Source of the DNA: Lunularia cruciata
Taxonomy: Eukaryota; Streptophyta; Marchantiopsida; Lunulariales; Lunulariaceae
Length of the DNA: 64,000 nucleotides
Assembly: GCA_948567375.1 (NCBI GenBank)
Contig: OX419762.1
Coordinates: 45,241,034-45,305,033, forward strand
Direction of reading: 5' to 3'
The notes below the pieces were generated by a model. That model saw only the letters and a list, made by a program, of their open reading frames with translations. It was not told the origin of the DNA and searched no databases. The position numbers and the translations under genes were made by a program. Below, piece after piece: positions 58,440-64,000 of the stretch; within the stretch, counting starts at the first letter, position 1; each line of letters starts with the position of its first letter.

Positions 58440-61400
58440 TCTCACCTGAAGATAGCACTTAAGAATTACGGCGGGGCGTGCGTACATTCACTCTTTGCTG
58501 TTCCAGGTAGTGACCACAATTAAGTCGCAACAATGGACCTTTCTTACTGCTTGCTGTTCTAGCCGTGAGTTCAAGTTTGACACTGCAAGGAAGTCGAAGT
58601 TGAAGTGTAGATCTGAAGGCATGAAGATACTTTATCTCTCAGGAGACAGTCAAGAGAACACATTATTATGGTCAAAGAGAGAAGACAAGATATCTCAGCC
58701 AGTCCACATGGGGTCCCGAATGGGAGTAGGACCATGTCTTGCCACTGCAAGTCGTTTCCATAAAGACATAAGTTCCAGCGGTTTCAGACTAGCCCTCCAA
58801 TTCCGGATCCTCCCTCGATTTGAGGGCACGCTATCAGTTAGATGAGTGTCCTATCACTGCCTGCACGCAAGATCTCTCTCGATGATTAGTCACTACCACA
58901 GCAATGTTCACTTAACATTGGGGAGAAGAATACGTCAGTCCCTTGTTGAGGCTTGAAGCCATAACACGTTTAGCAGGTGTTCATGAGAAGCGACGCAAGA
59001 CGCCGTCGCCGTATGCCACAGGAGAAGCGATACAATCTTACGTTCTTACTTCTATCTTCTGCCAAATATTGGGATGCGGCGACGAGAAAGACTACAAATC
59101 CATGACAAGATGCACTGGACCCGAAGTCTGGATCCCGAAATCCCTTCCATCCAGACCTCGCGCAACACAGACCGCGTGCGCGAACCGTGGTACCAGAAAG
59201 AGAAGCTATTAAATAGACCGTGTCCACACTAATAGAAATCATGACGTATCTCAAGATCTAGACCTGGCTAATTTCTAAGTAGCTCTACACAAAGTTTGTG
59301 TCCGAAAAGGACGTTGAACGACCAAACGCGCCTCTCCAGCTTCGCTTATTTATTTATGTCGATATCGTCCACTTAAGTTTTCAAAGTAGTTGCTTGCTTG
59401 CAGATCTAGCTAGACCTATTTTGATTTGCAATCAGTTCAACCGCTTGTTCAGATTAGCCATCTGGGTTCCTCCTAGTTTGGTTGACCGTATGTATCTCAA
59501 CCTCCACGTACTTATCATTTTCTGATCAATCCTTCAGAGACCGATCATGTTACTCTAGTCTACGGGGTTGTAAATGAACGAAATGATCAAACCTCTTCTC
59601 AACTACATCAAGATCTACACAGTATAATGGTCCTGGTTCTGCCAATTTCAGTTGGAGTTGAAGAGCTATGATGGAAACAGCTGTAGCTACTGTACTGACT
59701 TGATATAGCTATAGTGCAAGATTACTACTCGTTGCTCCCAAGGCGACGACGTTGGATATGAACTCACTGGTGCGCTAGTTGACCATGATTAAAGTCATCC
59801 TTCTGGCTTCTGGCTTGATAACCGATTGTTGACATTGTGGAAGTTAGATTAGATATAAAGTAGAATTTTGTACTTGGCTTAGTCTAGTAGCAATGACGTT
59901 CTTCACTCTCTGTAACTATCAAGATAAACCTTCAAACCATGCTAGCACTGGCATATATGTGTTCTATTTCGTACGGATTTACATTGATCATGTTGCAATA
60001 CACAGATCGTTCTAAATTGGTGAGATAATATATTTACGTAGATGGATGTCAACATTCATCTTGAAATGTGGAATCTACCCCGGACTCTGGGATCGGTGAT
60101 GGCAATTATCGAAGACGGCGTGTGGAGCTTCTTGTGGGCAGATCATTTTTAAAGAAGTCAGACGCAGGTGTTCCATGTGTTTCAATCTCGTTGGAGATTT
60201 GAAGCTCTCACGTAAATTCCCATTTTCGCGGAAAAGTTCCATCGGGTGCAACGGACGTTTAAATCTCCATGCTATTGTTATCTAAAGAGCGTATGCTCCC
60301 ATCTTTTTGGATAAGTAGGTAGGCTGGGTGTACCACTCCCCACGTGAACTTACAGATTTGTATTCATGCATGAGCATACAGTCAGGCTCACTTGGTAAAA
60401 GGTTCATTGTTACAATAAACAAAACTGCAAATTGCTACTAGGTGAAACTTGCAATCTGGAGCACCTCAGTAAACCTTGAATGAGATCTTCACAGACTATA
60501 CAAGTGATCACCTGGTTCGGCACTGAAGGAGGAAAACTGTGCTAATATAGAATAAGCATTAGATTCTCTGCGCAGGAGAATCTCGCTGACAGCCAAAGAG
60601 ACAAGAAGATAAAACTCAGAACGTGGAGAACGTGGTTTTGTTTTTGTTGCATCATCTCACAAGACTGTTAAAATTTTTTTAGTCTACTGCTTTGTGTGTT
60701 TGCCATAACCACCTGCACTCGGTGGATTCTGAAACAATAAAAGAAATCTGATAGTCGAGTTTCAAGCAGGAACGCGAACTTTTTGTCGGTCATATTGAGG
60801 GAAACGTCGTTATAACATTTCTGAAAGAATCTGACTCATGGGTCTTCCTATCAACGCGGATTCGGATTTGAAAAAAATTTATTCAAATCCAAACTATAGC
60901 ATTTCGAATGCAACAGTGTCTCTGTCCCGACGAAATTGTAGACGTATCCACATCCAGACCTGTCTTGTTGTATGACCGTACAGGTGAAATTCTTCTATAT
61001 TAAAGCAGTGTGCTGCATGTGCACATCAAGGGTACGGAGGAATGGCAAAGGGCCCAGGAAAATGGGTTGGAATAGCTGGGTACTGGACTGTTAGCGAGAA
61101 ACCATATGTACCACAGTGTTTGTCAAGATCATCTTGGGCTTGCCTGAACTGCAACTCAAAACAGTGTCACGTGAGTCTGCATATTGGGACTTGCTTGCCA
61201 TTGTCCCCTCCCACTACCTGGACCAAGGCCACTGAATCCAGCCACACAACCTTGTGACCTTCGCAGGTCATGAGATCCAAGCCTTGCGTTCAGATGTTGT
61301 TGGCCCGATTCTGTAGCAATCAAACCAGCTAGAGCCAACTGAAGCAGTGAATCATCCACTGGGTCTAACTAGATATTGCATGATCGTAGAAGGAACTCTC

Positions 61401-62480
61401 TATATATTGCTGTGTGTTGTGGGTCCATCATAAAGTTTAATTCTCGAAATATTATCCTGAAAGGTCACTTATCGCAGATCGAAACTATATTACGAAACAA
61501 CTTTTCAGGTTTGACTCTTCGTAATTCCATTGATCGATTGTACTGGGTTTGTCTCCTACTCTTCTCTATTGTCGTAAATAAAATTATGATCGAGAAACCT
61601 CCGAAGTTGTATTGTTTGCAAGATATCTCTCAACGTGATTTGTCATTGCAGTTAAAGTATCATATAGATCAGAACAGTGGCAGTCCACTATGCACACGCA
61701 CATAGGTACGGGGCCAGGAAAGGTACATTATTCACATGAATTTAATTCACATATTCAAAACAAGAATAAACCCAAGGTTGATATATGTAGCTATCTCACC
61801 AAGAAGTTCCCGTCCTTTCTAGTACTAGCCTCGAAGCACAGTGGTACTATAGAAATTCTTGACGATTGGCCACACCTAGAGCTCTAGACTTGTCCCTTCG
61901 AGTTCAACACGTCTCGGGAAGTAAGGGAAGGAGAGACACAAGACTGATCATAACCTTTTTGGACAAGAAAAACAATCTCCCTTAACCATCCATTCTTTAC
62001 AACAGAATCTGATGCTTCTATATATCTCATGGCACTTTTTCAGTAGAAAAATTATTTGGTAAAAGCAATGATCCGTCACATGTTTTTCCTTTCTGTCGAA
62101 CTAGCAATAATATGAGCACCTTCACGGATAATCTAACATCTAAGGATAGCTCAGAATATGGACACGAATGTACATACAGTGTTAAGGGACGAGGAAAAAT
62201 TATTCATTGTTCTGAGCACGATTGGCTTCGATTTGGAGGAAGTGATGTGAATTGCTCAGATCGGAACACATGCACTTCAAGCAAATTGATGTCGTTTGGC
62301 AATTTGGATCAGGTTCTGTTTGAAATACGTACGTCTTTTACTTGCTGGTGGGGTCAACGACAAACCAATGCGGCCACACGAGCATAGAATCTAGAGAAGG
62401 TTGAACATCGAATCTGAGGGGTCTGGATGACTGAACATTGGTGCTTCCTGGACAGGTGTACCTTGCCCTTTGCAAGACGG
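58440..62480. other. Intergenic region before NRT2, no confident gene
   Basis: Composition is balanced and repeats are few. Cys-containing plus frame 62,112-62,387 (HECTYSVKGRGKIIHCSEHD) and frames at 58,495-58,845 and 58,943-59,212 have no recognisable domain. A small hairpin (TTTCAATCTC/GAGATTTGAA) lies near 60,180. Confidence 0.4.
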
Positions 62481-62488
62481 TATAAAAC
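62481..62488 (+). promoter_or_regulatory. TATA box of NRT2 gene
   Basis: TATAAAAC is about 355 bp before the start codon. Transcription would start near 62,510, giving a leader of about 325 nt. Confidence 0.6.
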
Positions 62489-62581
62489 ACTCTATTTCCT
62501 TCTTGTTATTCAAACAATCAATCAGTCGGATTCCTCTGAGTCTAGCTCACTTGTCACTCCTGAAGTCCTGCAAGCCCACTG

Positions 62582-62681
62582 ATGATCCAGTGATTTAGTC
62601 GAGTGCTGTAGGATTTCGAAGAGATTGGTGCTGCTTTTAGTGGTGCAGATGTCCAGAGACATACGAACAGCCACTTCCTGA
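62582..62681 (+). promoter_or_regulatory. Two short upstream ORFs in NRT2 leader
   Basis: ATG at 62582 encodes MIQ and a stop. ATG at 62649 encodes [10 protein letters not shown] and stops at 62681. Both end before the NRT2 start. They could lower or regulate translation; this depends on the inferred transcript start. Confidence 0.4.
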
Positions 62682-62835
62682 TCAATCTGGTAGCTCATTG
62701 ACTTCTTGGCACGGAATCTCATTTGTCGATCTCATCAAATTTTCTGGAGACGAGAGGAACAAGAACCTTGCACTAATTACGACCAACGATCTATTTAGTT
62801 CTACTCACCGCGGACATCTCAATTTGGAAGTTCTC

Positions 62836-64000
62836 ATGGCTCCACAGGGTGAGCAACCAGGCAATGATTACCGGTACCCGGCAAATGAAACGGAGTTCTC
62901 CGTGCCCACAGAGGTAGAGGCAGAACCTACAGATCTCAAGGGCAGGAAATTTGCGTTGCGAGTAGATTCCCAGCACAAGGCGAAAACGCTCCGATTGTAT
63001 TCATTCGCTTCGCCTCACATGTTAACTTTCCACCTGTCATGGATCTCCTTCATGACTTGCTTCTTCTCCACGTTCGCCCCACCTCCTCTGATGCCTATCA
63101 TCCGTGATAACCTCAATCTAACGAAAGGTGATATAGCAAATGCTGCAGTTGCCTCTGTATCTGGTTCAATCATCTCTCGTCTACTAATGGGTACCATTTG
63201 CGATCTCGCGGGACCTCGGTACGGATGTGCCATTCTTATCATGGTAACAGCTCCTGCTGTTTTCTGCATGCCGCTTGTGAACACCATCACGGGTTTTATC
63301 ATGATCAGATTTTTCATCAGTTTTGCGCTGGCCACCTTCGTGTCCTGCCAGTTCTGGATGAGCTCCATGTTCAACAGCAAGATTGTGGGTCTGGCAAACG
63401 GCACAGCAGCTGGATGGGGGAATGTGGGTGGTGGCGTGACGCAGCTCGTAATGCCACTAGTGTTCCAACTTATCCGTGATAGTTTCGATTCCGAAGTGTT
63501 CACCGCATGGCGTCTTGCTTTCTTCGTACCTGGAGTGATGCATGTAGTGATGGGCCTGCTGGTCCTGATTCTGGGACAAGATTTGCCTGATGGAAACTAC
63601 GCAGAACTGAAGCGGTCAGGAGACAAGGTGAGTGACACTTTTGGCAAGGTCCTGTACTACGGAGTCACTAACTATCGGACGTGGATCTTCACCATTACAT
63701 ACGGTTATTGCTTGGGAGTGGAACTAACTGTGGATAACATCATTGCGGAGTATTTCTACGATCGTTTCGACGTGAACCTGTCCACGGCAGGGATTATTGC
63801 CGCGTCATTTGGGCTCATGAACATCGTTGCTCGTCCAGCTGGTGGGATCATCTCCGATCTGATGGCACGCAAGTTCGGGATGAGGGGTAGGCTGTGGGCT
63901 TTGTGGATCATCCAGACCCTGGGAGGTGTTTTCTGCATCATTCTGGGAGTTACGCATCAACTTACGACCTCGATAGTGGTGATGTTGATATTTTCGGTGT
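62836..64000 (+). CDS. NRT2: High-affinity nitrate transporter NRT2 (partial, runs off window)
   Basis: This plasma-membrane nitrate/proton symporter belongs to the major facilitator superfamily, NNP branch; high-affinity nitrate uptake usually needs an NRT3/NAR2 partner, which is not seen here. The frame is open for 388 codons without introns to the window end; family members have about 500-550 residues. Marks: [20 protein letters not shown] (helix 1), the loop 2-3 motif [12 protein letters not shown], the NNP signature [10 protein letters not shown] in helix 5, and the second-half motif [20 protein letters not shown]. The hydrophilic N-terminus (about 60 residues) contains [14 protein letters not shown]. 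The ATG at 62836 is the first in-frame Met after a stop at 62638-62640. Its own TATA box and two upstream ORFs lie in front. Nothing looks broken. Confidence 0.95.
   Translation, partial: MAPQGEQPGNDYRYPANETEFSVPTEVEAEPTDLKGRKFALRVDSQHKAKTLRLYSFASPHMLTFHLSWISFMTCFFSTFAPPPLMPIIRDNLNLTKGDIANAAVASVSGSIISRLLMGTICDLAGPRYGCAILIMVTAPAVFCMPLVNTITGFIMIRFFISFALATFVSCQFWMSSMFNSKIVGLANGTAAGWGNVGGGVTQLVMPLVFQLIRDSFDSEVFTAWRLAFFVPGVMHVVMGLLVLILGQDLPDGNYAELKRSGDKVSDTFGKVLYYGVTNYRTWIFTITYGYCLGVELTVDNIIAEYFYDRFDVNLSTAGIIAASFGLMNIVARPAGGIISDLMARKFGMRGRLWALWIIQTLGGVFCIILGVTHQLTTSIVVMLIFSV

Noticed and set aside
58943-59254. Opposing 89- and 94-codon frames
   Set aside because: Neither strand shows a domain, splice signals or composition unlike the surroundings.
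63015-63503. 162-codon minus-strand frame
   Set aside because: It is the antisense shadow of the NRT2 coding sequence.

Overview
The window looks like nuclear DNA of a land plant, most probably a bryophyte (moss-like). The grounds are an intronless plant-type NRT2 nitrate transporter at the right edge, a seven-exon plant-style alpha-carbonic anhydrase gene with GT-AG introns, and dense plant-type LTR retrotransposons (a chromovirus with a chromodomain, other Ty3/gypsy elements, Ty1/copia pieces). The moss assignment is inference from the look of the NRT2 protein and is not proven.

Layout. Positions 1-26,440 are a nested retrotransposon block. A young minus-strand chromovirus (G1, about 1-5437, left LTR cut by the window edge) sits in an old minus-strand gypsy element (A). 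A second plus-strand gypsy element (G2, 7074-14924, complete with both LTRs) is inserted inside A's reverse transcriptase region, so A is split into 5438-7073 and 14925 to about 17990. Upstream of A's gag lies a pyrimidine-rich tandem repeat zone (18,880-21,300). It is followed by another decayed minus-strand gypsy element (B, about 21,700-26,439) that keeps one LTR. Positions 26,500-28,800 hold non-LTR-type remnants and an AT-rich stretch.

Positions 28,800-43,000 form a more gene-like, low-repeat island. It holds several strong foldbacks (one with the geometry of a plant microRNA precursor), a decayed gag remnant, a TA microsatellite and the alpha-carbonic anhydrase gene (38,016-40,426, minus). 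Positions 43,000-57,900 are again retroelement debris: two decayed copia pieces in opposite orientation and three blocks of broken lysine/glutamate-rich coiled-coil-like coding sequence. Positions 57,900-62,480 carry no confident gene, only one possible cyanovirin-like exon. NRT2 runs from 62,836 to past the window end, with its own TATA box and two short upstream ORFs.

Most notable points: (1) the G1 LTR carries perfect multi-unit heat-shock elements just upstream of its TATA box; (2) G1 gag and pol are joined by a textbook -1 frameshift signal (slippery heptamer, 6-nt spacer, 10-bp stem); (3) the carbonic anhydrase has lost one of its three zinc-binding histidines (His to Gln), so it is probably a non-catalytic relative; (4) several long foldbacks lie between 29.9 and 43 kb. 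The window shows no pathway linking the two host genes; they are independent single genes in a transposon-rich setting.
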